A stretch of 64,000 nt of DNA from a virus. The DNA lies in the IMG/VR virus record IMGVR_UViG_3300047443_000115, positions 1-64,000 of that record. One strand, given 5' to 3'. The position numbers were made by a program, and so were the translations under genes. Below, one piece after another: positions 55,650 to 63,646 of the stretch (position 1 is its first letter; the number at the start of each line of letters is the position of its first letter). The notes beneath the pieces were generated by a model. It worked only from the letters and a program-made list of their open reading frames with translations. It had not been told where the DNA came from and made no database searches.

Positions 55650-55881
55650 ACATGAGCAGCCACACGTCCCGGATCGGCGAGTCCTGCCCGGCTGGCCGTG
55701 CCCATTCCAACCGCCAGCCGTAGTGCTCGACCGCTTCGATGGTGTCGGCGAGGTCGGTCAGTTCGGGTCTCTGGGTGGCTTTTACGAGCGCCCGCCACAC
55801 GAACACGGTCCCGCCGGCCTCGGCTCGGTCGCGGGCGGCGGTGGCGTAGGGCATCTTCGACTGCTTGTCGCTGATCGTCAT
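55630..55881 (-). CDS. Small hypothetical protein
   Basis: 83 residues. TVFVWRALVKATQRPELTDL, TIEAVEHYGWRLEWARPAGQ, VWLLMFRRV: an alpha/beta fold. It overlaps the end of the convergent nuclease gene by 20 bases. About 140 bp of non-coding sequence follow to the RNA ligase gene. Confidence 0.5.
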   Translation of the reverse strand: MTISDKQSKMPYATAARDRAEAGGTVFVWRALVKATQRPELTDLADTIEAVEHYGWRLEWARPAGQDSPIRDVWLLMFRRVGA

Positions 55882-56021
55882 CGCGGCAGCCTAGTGGCCC
55901 CGCCCCGAACACCCGCGCGCGTGACCGCTATCACCCGGTCGACCTGCACCGATGCCGTCAACAGGGGTGCGGTCGCGGGCGGTTCGCGGGATACTGGAAG
56001 TACCACAAACCTGGAGAAATC

Positions 56022-56588
56022 ATGAGGAAGATTCCAACGCTCTTCAAGCGGGACCCGGACGACCGCCGTCATGTGCTGCCGGAGGTGAACGAGGGCTGTG
56101 AGTGGGTCCTCGCTGGCGAGGGTGTCGCGACCCGCAAGTTCGATGGCACGTGCGTCATGCTCCGCGAGGACGGCTCGTGGTGGGCGCGCCGCGAGGTGAA
56201 GCCGGGGAAGACGCCGCCGCCCAACTTCGTGCCGCTGTCCACCGACGAGGTGACGGGGAAGACGGTGGGCTGGGAGCCAGTCGAGCAGTCCGGGTTCGCG
56301 AAGTGGCACGCCGAGGCGGTCGAGAACTGCGGGCCCCCCGAGGGCGCTACGGGCACGTTCGAGCTGATCGGGCCAAAGGTCAACGGGAACCCGGAGCAGA
56401 GCCCGATGCACCTGCTCGTCGAGCACGCGCACGCCGTCAATGTCGAGGTGCCGGTGCTGACGTTCGAGGGTATCCGGAAGACCGTACTGGCCCTGGCTGA
56501 GTCCGACGACTGCGAGGGCATCGTGTGGCACCACAAGGGCGGCCGCATGGTGAAGATCAAGGCACGCGACTTCCCGAAGGGAGTCTGA
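56022..56588 (+). CDS. RNA ligase, compact nucleotidyltransferase type
   Basis: 188 residues from an ATG. Motif I ATRKFDGTC with Lys39 (KxDG), motif III GTFELIGPKVNG, motif IV DDCEGIVWHH, motif V RMVKIKARDF: the complete covalent nucleotidyltransferase set without an OB or Rnl-type extra domain. Similar to the DUF5565/RNA ligase 1 family. It would seal RNA nicks or ends by ATP-dependent adenylation, for example after host tRNA cleavage; substrate unknown. Confidence 0.85.
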   Translation: MRKIPTLFKRDPDDRRHVLPEVNEGCEWVLAGEGVATRKFDGTCVMLREDGSWWARREVKPGKTPPPNFVPLSTDEVTGKTVGWEPVEQSGFAKWHAEAVENCGPPEGATGTFELIGPKVNGNPEQSPMHLLVEHAHAVNVEVPVLTFEGIRKTVLALAESDDCEGIVWHHKGGRMVKIKARDFPKGV

Positions 56589-56590
56589 CC

Positions 56591-56998
56591 ATGACGCTTG
56601 AGGAGCTGATCACCGCTCTCGAAGTCGAGGACCCGGCGAAGGTTGTCCGTCACGGCTTCACCAACCCGCACTCCTACCGGGGCTACTACGTTGAGCTCGC
56701 CTTCGAGCCGGCCAGCAACGTCACGGTTGGCGCGATGCTGGCCGATGCCCGGTCGGCCCTCGGTGCGGTCTACCAGGGCTGGAAGGGCGGAGACTTCGAG
56801 ATGAACGGCCACACGGACTGCTGGCTGTCGCTGGAGGGCTGCGCGTCCGGGGAGACGATCGGCCCGACGCTGCTGCGGCTGATGCTCGCCGACGCGGTCC
56901 CGGCCGCCGAGGTGACGCCCGACCGGCAGAAGCGCCCACCCATGGACCCCGTGCACATCCTCGGCATCGGAGCCCCCGCCGCCGTGGCGACGACGTGA
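56591..56998 (+). CDS. Hypothetical protein
   Basis: 135 residues, 2 bases after the ligase stop. LEELITALEVEDPAKVVRHG, FTNPHSYRGYYVELAFEPAS, VGAMLADARSALGAVYQGWK. The PHSYRG...Y motif is common in phages and may be involved in RNA metabolism with the ligase, but that is a guess. Confidence 0.6.
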   Translation: MTLEELITALEVEDPAKVVRHGFTNPHSYRGYYVELAFEPASNVTVGAMLADARSALGAVYQGWKGGDFEMNGHTDCWLSLEGCASGETIGPTLLRLMLADAVPAAEVTPDRQKRPPMDPVHILGIGAPAAVATT

Positions 56999-57390
56999 CT
57001 GCCGCCCTGCATCTCGCGCACGTCCACCAGCCCCCGCCGGGCCCGAAGCGCAAGCGGAAGCGGGGCGGCCCAGGTGACGGCGACGGCCCGTTCCTGATCG
57101 TCCCGCGCGACGCCTGCGAGGCCTGCCTGGCCCACTGGCACCACAAATGCTGGGGCGCCGACCTGCTGCTGCCTGACGACGAGCGCCCCGACTGCCCGTG
57201 CCCGTGCGGTGATCCCGCCGACCCGACGGGTGAGCGGATGAGCGCTGCGGCGTGGGCGGATCTGGCGCAGCACTGCCCCGCGGCCGTGTGGCGGGCGGTT
57301 GAGGGGCAGCGGATCCGGGACGGAGTTGGCGTCCACCTGTGCGTGGCGGGCGAGGATGACCGGCATCAGGCATTCAAGGAGCGGCGATGA
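56995..57390 (+). CDS. Cys/His-rich hypothetical protein
   Basis: 131 residues from a GTG (GTGA overlap). Basic N-terminus, then RDACEACLAHWHHKCWGADL and RPDCPCPCGDP: probable double zinc site. C-terminal helix AWADLAQHCPAAVWRAVEG. Unknown. Confidence 0.55.
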   Translation: MTAALHLAHVHQPPPGPKRKRKRGGPGDGDGPFLIVPRDACEACLAHWHHKCWGADLLLPDDERPDCPCPCGDPADPTGERMSAAAWADLAQHCPAAVWRAVEGQRIRDGVGVHLCVAGEDDRHQAFKERR

Positions 57391-57947
57391 CCACCACCGT
57401 CCTGCCCCACGCCCCGCAGGTCCGCTCAGCCTCCCTGCTGGTGGCCGTGGACCCGGTGGAGGATGCCCGCCGTCGCACGGCCGGACTGGGCGCCGTGACG
57501 GACATGGCCGCGCTGGAGCTGCTGCTCACCCTCCCGGAGGGTTTCCCGGTCCCCGTGGCGTCCCTCCCGGACCGCGACCGCCGGGCTCTCAAGCGGCTTC
57601 CTGCGGGCGTGGTGGAGGCGTCCGGGGGTGAGGTGGTCCGGCTGGCCGTGAAGCCGCTGCGGGCGGTCCTGGCGACCGTGCGGGGTACTTGCTCCGAGAC
57701 GGCCCTCGGGAAGGCGTCGAGCTTCGCCCCGTTCTGCGCCCGCCGCGTCCTCACCCGCGTCCGGCCGGAGTTCCCGGAGACCCTCATCGAGTTCGGCTTC
57801 TACGGTGTTGGCGTCACCTACCGCGCGGCCGATGGCGCTGAGGAGACGCTCGTCGAGCCACGACCGTGGCGGCCGATGCGGCACACGCCGGCTGGCTGGC
57901 GGTTCATCGAGCAGGCATACGAGCAGTACCGCCAGGAAGCGCCGTGA
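57387..57947 (+). CDS. Hypothetical protein
   Basis: 186 residues, ATGA overlap. DMAALELLLTLPEGFPVPVA, LPDRDRRALKRLPAGVVEAS, then FYGVGVTYRAADGAEETLVE and WRFIEQAYEQYRQ. No motif recognised. Confidence 0.55.
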   Translation: MTTTVLPHAPQVRSASLLVAVDPVEDARRRTAGLGAVTDMAALELLLTLPEGFPVPVASLPDRDRRALKRLPAGVVEASGGEVVRLAVKPLRAVLATVRGTCSETALGKASSFAPFCARRVLTRVRPEFPETLIEFGFYGVGVTYRAADGAEETLVEPRPWRPMRHTPAGWRFIEQAYEQYRQEAP

Positions 57948-58189
57948 CCCCCGACCACACCCCCACTCCCCGCCTCCTCTCGTCCCGCGTCGCCGAGGCC
58001 CTGTACCTGGCGACGGTCGGCCCGCTGACGGCCATCGCGAGCGCCCTCGCCTGCGCGGCAACGGGCGGCCACCTGGCCGCGTACTTCGGCACACTGGTGG
58101 TGCTTGCGTTCGCGGCCGGCTGGTGGCATGAGCGGCCCGTCGCCTGGATCCAGCGGTGGCTCGCGCGGAAGCCGACGCCTGGCGAGTAG
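57944..58189 (+). CDS. Small membrane protein
   Basis: 81 residues from a GTG (GTGA overlap). Two helices: YLATVGPLTAIASALACAAT and LAAYFGTLVVLAFAAGWWHE. Last gene of the RNA-ligase unit. Confidence 0.55.
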   Translation: MTPDHTPTPRLLSSRVAEALYLATVGPLTAIASALACAATGGHLAAYFGTLVVLAFAAGWWHERPVAWIQRWLARKPTPGE

Positions 58190-58206
58190 CCGCGCGCAGC
58201 AATCAG

Positions 58207-58229
58207 CCCCCGGTCCGTGGACTCGGGGG
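58207..58229. terminator. Terminator between convergent units
   Basis: CCCCCG and CGGGGG arms with an 11-base loop between the plus unit ending at 58189 and the minus unit ending at 58235. Confidence 0.6.
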
Positions 58230-58234
58230 TTGTG

Positions 58235-58441
58235 TCACGTCTCGGGCAGCGTCTCCTGCGGCACCTCGAACCGCCCGACGCCCGGCCCGACCCTGATCCC
58301 GAGCTTCTGCCGGCACCGCGGCCCAAGCCTGTACAGCCGCGAGATGCGGTCGTGCAACTCCTCGTCGCACTCGTCGCACGGAACGACGACGCGCCCCGTC
58401 GCCAGCTCGTTGGAGCGGGCGAGGAGCGCGTCAGGGGTCAT
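58235..58441 (-). CDS. Small zinc protein, DUF6011-like
   Basis: 68 residues. VPCDECDEELHDRISRLYRL, GPRCRQKLGIR: CxxC then GxxC; resembles DUF6011 'YxLGxxCRxKLG' proteins of Streptomyces phages. Function unknown. Confidence 0.6.
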   Translation of the reverse strand: MTPDALLARSNELATGRVVVPCDECDEELHDRISRLYRLGPRCRQKLGIRVGPGVGRFEVPQETLPET

Positions 58442-58456
58442 GGGTCCAGTGTGCGG

Positions 58457-59806
58457 CTACGCGGCACTCTCGCGGCCGGGGAGGCGCATCTCCAGCGTAT
58501 GGCCGCCGTCGACGTCCAGGAGCTTCACCAGCGGCACCGTGACGGCCTCGTGGCGCGGGATGGGCAGGGTCGGCGCCTGCTGCGGAATGCGCCCGGTAGT
58601 GGCCTGCCTCGTCCCCCACCCATTGCGCCGCAGTGTCGCCAGCGCGTACAGGCGGAGCGGGATGAGGAGCGTCAGGTTCATCAGCGCGTACAGCGGCGCC
58701 GCGGCGAACGTGAGGATCCGGTCGGTACGCGGCACCTGGCCGGCCGAACGCAGGTAGTGCAGCGACCGGAACCATGCGGCGGCCGAGACGTACACGGCGT
58801 ACCAGGCGAACACGGTCCAGGCGTGCGGGTTGCTGGCGAACACCGCGAGGGCGACCAGCAGGGCCGAGGTGAACGCGATCCACGTGGCGAGCTCGACGAG
58901 GTTCAGCCACCAGTAGGCGCGGCCCATGGAACGGACCCTGAGCGCCAGGAGGACGCCCTCGCGGATGAAGGACTTGGTCCAACGGGTCTGCTGGCGCAGG
59001 TAGCCAGAAAGCCGGTGCGGCACGTCGGTCCAGGCGACCGCGGTGGGCACGATCAGCGACTGGCCCTCCAGCAGGCAGTAGTAGGTGAGCCTGCGGTCGT
59101 CGCCGAACGTGCACTCCTTGCCGAGGAAGCGCTGCCCGAGGAAGTCGTCCAGGTACTTCCGGACGGTTGTGCCGCGGTAGAGGGCGAGCGATCCGCAGGC
59201 GCACAGGACGGAGCCGAGGCGGGAGTAGGCGACGCGTTCGCCCAGGAAGGCGTTCTGGTAGCGCATGTCGATCAGGCGGGTCAGCAGATTCCGGCTACGG
59301 TTCGCAGCCAGGACGAGGCCTGTCACGGCGTGGACGCGGCGGCGGGCGAACGGCCGGGCGGCCTCCTCGACGGCGTGCGCGTCCAGCACGGTGTCGGAGT
59401 CGACGCACAGGTAGATGGCGGCGTCCTGGCGGGCGTTGAACCCCGTGGCGAGCCCGTGGCGCTTGCCTCTGTTGACGGGGAACCGGATGAAGTCCAGACG
59501 GATCCCCGCGGCAGCGAACGCCGGGCGCAGATGGTCGATGACTCCAGCGGCCGAGCGGTCCTTCGAGCAGTCGTCGATGACCGTCAGACTGTCGGGCCGG
59601 CGAGTCTGATCGAGGATCGACTCCAGGCAGCGGCGGAGCGCGGCAGGGTCCTCGTTGAAGGTCGTGACAACTCCGTGGATGACGTGGCCGGTCGGCCCTG
59701 CCGGCTGCTGCGCGGTGGGTCTGCGGCGCCGCTTCAGCGACGCGAGGAGCTTGATGGCGAGCAGGCTGCCCACGGCTATGCCGTACCAGCCCAGGTGATT
59801 GTGCAC
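58457..59806 (-). CDS. Processive GT2 membrane glycosyltransferase
   Basis: 449 residues from a GTG with GGGGGA. One N-terminal membrane helix (YGIAVGSLLAIKLLASL), then GT-A domain: VTTFNEDPAALRRCLESILD, IDDCS (Asp78-79), VDSD (136-138), FGDDRRLT (236-237) and QQTRW (272-276), the D,D,D-QxxRW signature of hyaluronan/chitin/cellulose synthase-like enzymes; four C-terminal membrane helices follow. It should polymerise a sugar from UDP-sugar at the inner membrane. In a prophage this could alter the cell surface and block further phage adsorption. Confidence 0.87.
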   Translation of the reverse strand: MHNHLGWYGIAVGSLLAIKLLASLKRRRRPTAQQPAGPTGHVIHGVVTTFNEDPAALRRCLESILDQTRRPDSLTVIDDCSKDRSAAGVIDHLRPAFAAAGIRLDFIRFPVNRGKRHGLATGFNARQDAAIYLCVDSDTVLDAHAVEEAARPFARRRVHAVTGLVLAANRSRNLLTRLIDMRYQNAFLGERVAYSRLGSVLCACGSLALYRGTTVRKYLDDFLGQRFLGKECTFGDDRRLTYYCLLEGQSLIVPTAVAWTDVPHRLSGYLRQQTRWTKSFIREGVLLALRVRSMGRAYWWLNLVELATWIAFTSALLVALAVFASNPHAWTVFAWYAVYVSAAAWFRSLHYLRSAGQVPRTDRILTFAAAPLYALMNLTLLIPLRLYALATLRRNGWGTRQATTGRIPQQAPTLPIPRHEAVTVPLVKLLDVDGGHTLEMRLPGRESAA

Positions 59807-59843
59807 AGGGGTCCCCCGTGAGTGTGGGTCGAGTGGTGGTTGG

Positions 59844-60056
59844 TCAGCCGCGGCGGGTCTTGGCGACGACAACGTCTACGCACGCCGCGGGCAGGTCCAC
59901 GACGCCGTTGAGGTCCCCGAGCCCAATCCCGTGCTGGGCTGCGACGGCAAGCAGGTCCCGGAGTAGCTCCAACGCCGAGGCCCGCACCTCCGGGCTGATG
60001 GCGGGCCCGTGGCGGTGGACGGCGGCGATGGCCTCGGCCGGGGTGCGGGCGGTCAC
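59844..60056 (-). CDS. Small helical protein
   Basis: 70 residues: EAIAAVHRHGPAISPEVRAS, ALELLRDLLAVAAQHGIGLG. Unknown. ATGA-type overlap with the gene upstream. Confidence 0.5.
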   Translation of the reverse strand: MTARTPAEAIAAVHRHGPAISPEVRASALELLRDLLAVAAQHGIGLGDLNGVVDLPAACVDVVVAKTRRG

Positions 60057-60244
60057 TGCTCAGCCTCCACGTCGAGTCGCGAAGCGGCCCACTCCACACC
60101 CTCGGCGAACCCGGGGCCGCGGTCGGGGTGGGTGTCCCGGAGCCGCTGCCCGAGGCTCCGCAGGTAGTTCGCGAGCAGCGGCTCCATGACCTCGTCGAGG
60201 TGAGCGTCGCCGGCGAGGTTGATGATGTCGTTGCGGGTGGTCAT
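60053..60244 (-). CDS. Small helical protein
   Basis: 63 residues. RNDIINLAGDAHLDEVMEPL, LANYLRSLGQRLRDTHPDRG, FAEGVEWAASRLDV. Overlaps both neighbours by 4 bases. Unknown. Confidence 0.5.
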   Translation of the reverse strand: MTTRNDIINLAGDAHLDEVMEPLLANYLRSLGQRLRDTHPDRGPGFAEGVEWAASRLDVEAEQ

Positions 60245-60648
60245 CGGGTTGCTCCGTTCGGGTTCGGGTGGCAGTCGGCCCCGCCGTCGTGCCCGCAGTC
60301 GCACGGGCTGCCGGTCGGGCCGTGGACGGGGCAGGCGTCGGCGGGGGTGTCGAGGCCCTCGGTGGGGCCGAACCGGACGCGCGACCCGGTGGGCCACCCC
60401 GCGACCACGTCGGCGAAGAAGTGCCCAGCCTGCCGGGCACGGTCGTCGCCGTCGGGGAAGTTCGCGGCCTCCCGCAACCGGGCCTCGTAGCGGGCCTCTA
60501 CGGCGGCCGCGAGGGCGTCGGCTCGGCGCTCGGCTCCCGCGAAGCCAGACTCGTTCGGCAGGGCGACGAGGGCGAACCCGATCAGCTCGTCTCGCGCCTC
60601 GGTGACGGCCTGCTCGGCACGGGACAGGGGGGTGGTCGGGTCGGTCAT
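60241..60648 (-). CDS. Hypothetical protein with C-terminal Cys/His site
   Basis: 135 residues from the ATG at 60648. Helical first two thirds (EQAVTEARDELIGFALVALP; ADALAAAVEARYEARLREAA), ending DACPVHGPTGSPCDCGHDGG, a likely zinc site. TGATG overlap upstream. Confidence 0.55.
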   Translation of the reverse strand: MTDPTTPLSRAEQAVTEARDELIGFALVALPNESGFAGAERRADALAAAVEARYEARLREAANFPDGDDRARQAGHFFADVVAGWPTGSRVRFGPTEGLDTPADACPVHGPTGSPCDCGHDGGADCHPNPNGATR

Positions 60649-61052
60649 CAGAACCGCCACCACGAGTCGTAGCCCTCAGGGGGCGCCGGGTACGCGGCGA
60701 GCATCGGCCGCAGGATGGCCAGGTGCCCGGCCTGGACGTCGAGGTCTTCGGCGCCCCAGTAGCCGGTGCCGTCCCAGCGGCCGTGGCAGGTGCCGCCGTA
60801 GCGGCCGTCCAGGTCGGCGGACAGAACCGCGTTCGGGTCGTCGAGGTCCAGACGCTCCGGCAGGTAGTGGCTGAACAGCATCAGCGTTCCGATGCAGGCC
60901 CGGGTGACGCCGTTCTGGCGGCGGTACCAGACGGCGTTGGCTCTGCCGCTGAAGGCGATCAGGTTGCCGCGCTCGTGTTGGTCGCCGGTGACGGTGGTGA
61001 GGTCGATGGCGAAGGGCTTGCGGGAGATCAGGAACCGGTCCTCGCGGATCAC
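60648..61052 (-). CDS. Hypothetical protein
   Basis: 134 residues from a GTG (GTGA overlap). Beta-rich: FLISRKPFAIDLTTVTGDQH, NAVWYRRQNGVTRACIGTLM, GGTCHGRWDGTGYWGAEDLD. Unknown. Confidence 0.5.
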   Translation of the reverse strand: MIREDRFLISRKPFAIDLTTVTGDQHERGNLIAFSGRANAVWYRRQNGVTRACIGTLMLFSHYLPERLDLDDPNAVLSADLDGRYGGTCHGRWDGTGYWGAEDLDVQAGHLAILRPMLAAYPAPPEGYDSWWRF

Positions 61053-61267
61053 GCGGGGCCTCCTTCGGTGAAAGCGCCGGTTACGCGGTCGGCGCGGATC
61101 ATGCGCCAGGCGGCCTGGCGGCCCTGCTCGCGCATCAGCGCCAGGTTCGCGGCGGCCAGCACCTGGACCTCGGCCAGCGCCTGGTCGTCACCGGCCAGGG
61201 CACGGTCGCACAGGTCCAGGAGTTGACGGATCTCGCGGCGCATCGCGGCGCCCTGGGCGGGAGTCAC
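61049..61267 (-). CDS. Small helical protein
   Basis: 72 residues from a GTG. MRREIRQLLDLCDRALAGDD, LAEVQVLAAANLALMREQGR. GTGA overlap at both sides. Unknown. Confidence 0.5.
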   Translation of the reverse strand: MTPAQGAAMRREIRQLLDLCDRALAGDDQALAEVQVLAAANLALMREQGRQAAWRMIRADRVTGAFTEGGPA

Positions 61268-61449
61268 GACGGGTCCTTCCGCAGCCATACGGGCTCGCCG
61301 TCGACAGCCGCGCCGATCAGGTCGCCGGAGCGGAGGAAGTGGCTGACGCGGCGGAACTTGATGCCGAGGCCGGCCAGCCTCAGGCGTGCCCAGATCGGCA
61401 ACTCCTCGGGCGGCTGGCCCATCGCGGTTGCGGTTGCGGTTGCGGTCAT
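61264..61449 (-). CDS. Very small hypothetical protein
   Basis: 61 residues. PIWARLRLAGLGIKFRRVSH and FLRSGDLIGAAVDGEPVWLR. Thr-Ala repeat at the start. Unknown; overlaps both neighbours. Confidence 0.5.
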   Translation of the reverse strand: MTATATATAMGQPPEELPIWARLRLAGLGIKFRRVSHFLRSGDLIGAAVDGEPVWLRKDPS

Positions 61450-61622
61450 GTCGCGCTCCGACCGGCGGGCGTGGCCCACTCCAGCAGCCGGTGCAGGGTG
61501 TCACCGGCCACGCTGATGTCGCCGCCCCAGATGCCGCCCAGATCCTTGCGGACGGCGGAGGCTTCGGCGGCGGTCATACGGACGGTGATCGCGCCGTCCG
61601 GCTCGATACGGATGGATTCCAC
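61446..61622 (-). CDS. Very small hypothetical protein
   Basis: 58 residues from a GTG with GAGGAGG. ESIRIEPDGAITVRMTAAEA, SAVRKDLGGIWGGDISVAGD, LHRLLEWA: beta hairpin then helix. Unknown. Confidence 0.5.
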   Translation of the reverse strand: MESIRIEPDGAITVRMTAAEASAVRKDLGGIWGGDISVAGDTLHRLLEWATPAGRSAT

Positions 61623-61681
61623 GTGCGGGCCCTCCTCGGGCTGTCGTCGGCGCCCGTCCTTCGCGGCCGGGCAGGGGGGCG

Positions 61682-61975
61682 CTAGTGGGCGGCGTCGCCG
61701 TGGAAGTTGAGGGCGTCCCGGGTGGCATTGGGCGCGCCGCAAGTCGGGCAGGTGAACGCCTCGGTGAGGGCTGTGCGGAGGTCGCGGAGGTCGCGCATGA
61801 GGAGGCCGGTGCGGACGCCATCGCCGTAGATGCCGTCGGTGGCCTTGACGACCAGGGTGAGGTCGGGCTGGTCCGCGAATACGGCCAGCACGTGGTCCAG
61901 TGCCTCGATCGCATTGGCCGGGGCGTCGCCGTACTGCTCGATGGTCTCGCGGCGGATGCGGTCCATGCTGCTCAT
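61682..61975 (-). CDS. Small protein with C-terminal CxxC
   Basis: 97 residues. RIRRETIEQYGDAPANAIEA, LDHVLAVFADQPDLTLVVKA, MRDLRDLRTALTEAFTCPTC, ending GAPNATRDALNFHGDAAH. First gene of the leftward chain running to 58235 and controlled from the operators at 62.0 kb. Confidence 0.55.
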   Translation of the reverse strand: MSSMDRIRRETIEQYGDAPANAIEALDHVLAVFADQPDLTLVVKATDGIYGDGVRTGLLMRDLRDLRTALTEAFTCPTCGAPNATRDALNFHGDAAH

Positions 61976-62002
61976 TGCGGGCTCCCCTGCGGTTAGTTCC
62001 GG

Positions 62003-62064
62003 TGTCTATCTCGTAGACAAGTTCCACTGTGTCAGAGCTTCGCCGTCGCGTCTAGCCGGTAGAC
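62003..62064. promoter_or_regulatory. Two operators GTCTA-N5-TAGAC
   Basis: TGTCTA-TCTCG-TAGACA (62003-62019) and GTCTA-GCCGG-TAGAC (62050-62064), centres 46 bp apart, in the divergent region between the genes starting at 61975 (minus) and 62104 (plus). The half-site GTAGAC is also found in the 4.4-kb operators. Confidence 0.65.
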
Positions 62065-62103
62065 ACGATTCATGGCTAGCAATTAGACGGTGATCATGGG
62101 ACG

Positions 62104-62337
62104 ATGGGCGGCATGACCGACTGGGAGAAGCAACTCCGCCGCCGAGTAGCGGTCGACAAGAGGCGTGCCCGCGAGCTGAAGCAGGACATTGCCGCCGCAC
62201 GCCTGGCCGGTCACACCTTCCGCAAGATCGGTGAGTGGGCAGAGGTCAACCACGAGACCGTGCGCAACATCTGCATGGAGATCAGCGGGCACACCCGCAC
62301 CCAAGCCGAACTCGACGCCGCCCCTGCTGACGCCTGA
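62104..62337 (+). CDS. Small HTH protein, likely regulator
   Basis: 77 residues (ATG at 62104 or 62113). Basic helix (EKQLRRRVAVDKRRARELKQ), then IAAARLAGHTFRKIGEWAEV, NHETVRNICMEISG: a resolvase/homeodomain-type HTH without a further domain. Divergent from the minus chain across the operators, so probably the repressor of both. Confidence 0.65.
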   Translation: MGGMTDWEKQLRRRVAVDKRRARELKQDIAAARLAGHTFRKIGEWAEVNHETVRNICMEISGHTRTQAELDAAPADA

Positions 62338-62339
62338 CC

Positions 62340-62798
62340 TCACCGCCCGCCTCCCTGGTGGCAGGCGCAGATGCAACTCACCATGTCCTGCTTGCGAGTC
62401 CGGCGGCACGACGCGTGCATGCGCTGCGCCCACCCGTCCAGTTCACCCGCGGGGTCGCCGTCGCGGCTGATGGCGCGGTAGATCGCGTGGGCCGTCTCGC
62501 ACCCGGTGGACAGGTAGACGTCGATCCAGGGTGTGATCGCGGCCAGCACGTGATCCGGCAGCTTGTCGCGGCCGGATCCGGGCGGCGGGGGCACATACCG
62601 GGACTGGATGGCGGCGAGTGCGATGTCGGCGATGGCGCCCACTTCGCCGTCGATGTGTGTGCGTCCGCCGGCCATGCCGGACCAGACAATCGGGTGGGCT
62701 TCGTAGCAGCCGGCATCGGTCAGGCCACAGATGCCGTCGCAGCGGGTCGCGGCTGCTGTGAGGGCTTCGGCGATGGCGGTTCGCAGGTCGTCGGTCAT
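62340..62798 (-). CDS. Hypothetical protein ending in CxCxCH motif
   Basis: 152 residues. TAIAEALTAAATRCDGICGL, GGRTHIDGEVGAIADIALAA, ITPWIDVYLSTGCETAHAIY, ending SCICACHQGGGR, like the C-terminus of the gene at 825-1025. Possible metal site. ATGA overlap with the gene upstream. Confidence 0.55.
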   Translation of the reverse strand: MTDDLRTAIAEALTAAATRCDGICGLTDAGCYEAHPIVWSGMAGGRTHIDGEVGAIADIALAAIQSRYVPPPPGSGRDKLPDHVLAAITPWIDVYLSTGCETAHAIYRAISRDGDPAGELDGWAQRMHASCRRTRKQDMVSCICACHQGGGR

Positions 62799-63646
62799 CG
62801 GCCGGCCTCCTCAGGCTGGTCGGTCCACGTGTGCCACACGTCCGTGCCGGGGATCCGACCGCGGTGGGCGCCGTTGGGGCGGTGCTGGGTGCAGCGGATG
62901 AGGGTGTCGGCCAGGTGGTGGGTGGCGGGGCAGGCGGAGGGCGCTTCGGCCGGCGGGGTGGTGTCGGCCGGGCCGTCGAGGGCGCGCACGGTGGCGCAGG
63001 GGTGGGCGGTGAGCAGCCCGAGGTAGTGGTGTCCGTTCCAGCCGGAGCAGGTGCGGCAGATGACCAGGCCGTTGTGGGTGGTGGGTTGGTGGAGGGCGCG
63101 GACGGCGGTGAGCTTGGCCTCGGCGGTCTCGGCGCGGCGAATAGCAGCAACGCGGTCGGTCTCGTTGTCGGCAAGTTCGTCATGCCACCGGTCGCGGTCT
63201 GCTTCGGCGTCCAGGGCGCGGGCGGTGACGGTTCGGCACCAGTCTCCGAGGCGCTCCACTTCGGCGGCGAGTTGCTGCATGCGGCGGTCGCGGACGGCCA
63301 TCACCGCGTCGGCGTTGTCGAGGTAGGAGCCTTGGGTCTCCGTGCAGAGGGTGTTCCAGGGGTGGCCGTCGTCAGCGGCGATGGCCGCCGCGTACTGGTC
63401 GCGTAGTCCGCTGTCCGGCTCCTTGTTGCTGGCCGCCGGGTTGTCCGGGGTTGTCCGGGCGGCACCGGTGAGCATGGCGGCCAGCACCGGGGCGTCCTCG
63501 CGGAACACCCAGACCGACCCGGTTTCGATGCCGTCCACGTCGAGCCAGGGGATGCGGATCGTGCGCCCGCCGTCGGCGCTGTCGATGGTTTGGGCCCACG
63601 GGTACGAGTACTCGTCGATGGCGCGGGGCTCGGGCTGGTCGGTCAC
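62795..63646 (-). CDS. Hypothetical coiled-coil protein
   Basis: 283 residues from a GTG. N-terminal beta part (DEYSYPWAQTIDSADGGRTI), a long helical centre (RRMQQLAAEVERLGDWCRTV; IRRAETAEAKLTAVRALHQP), then Cys/His-rich end (VICRTCSGWNGHHY; TLIRCTQHRPNGAHRG). Common layout in Streptomyces phages; unknown function. Confidence 0.55.
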   Translation of the reverse strand: MTDQPEPRAIDEYSYPWAQTIDSADGGRTIRIPWLDVDGIETGSVWVFREDAPVLAAMLTGAARTTPDNPAASNKEPDSGLRDQYAAAIAADDGHPWNTLCTETQGSYLDNADAVMAVRDRRMQQLAAEVERLGDWCRTVTARALDAEADRDRWHDELADNETDRVAAIRRAETAEAKLTAVRALHQPTTHNGLVICRTCSGWNGHHYLGLLTAHPCATVRALDGPADTTPPAEAPSACPATHHLADTLIRCTQHRPNGAHRGRIPGTDVWHTWTDQPEEAGR

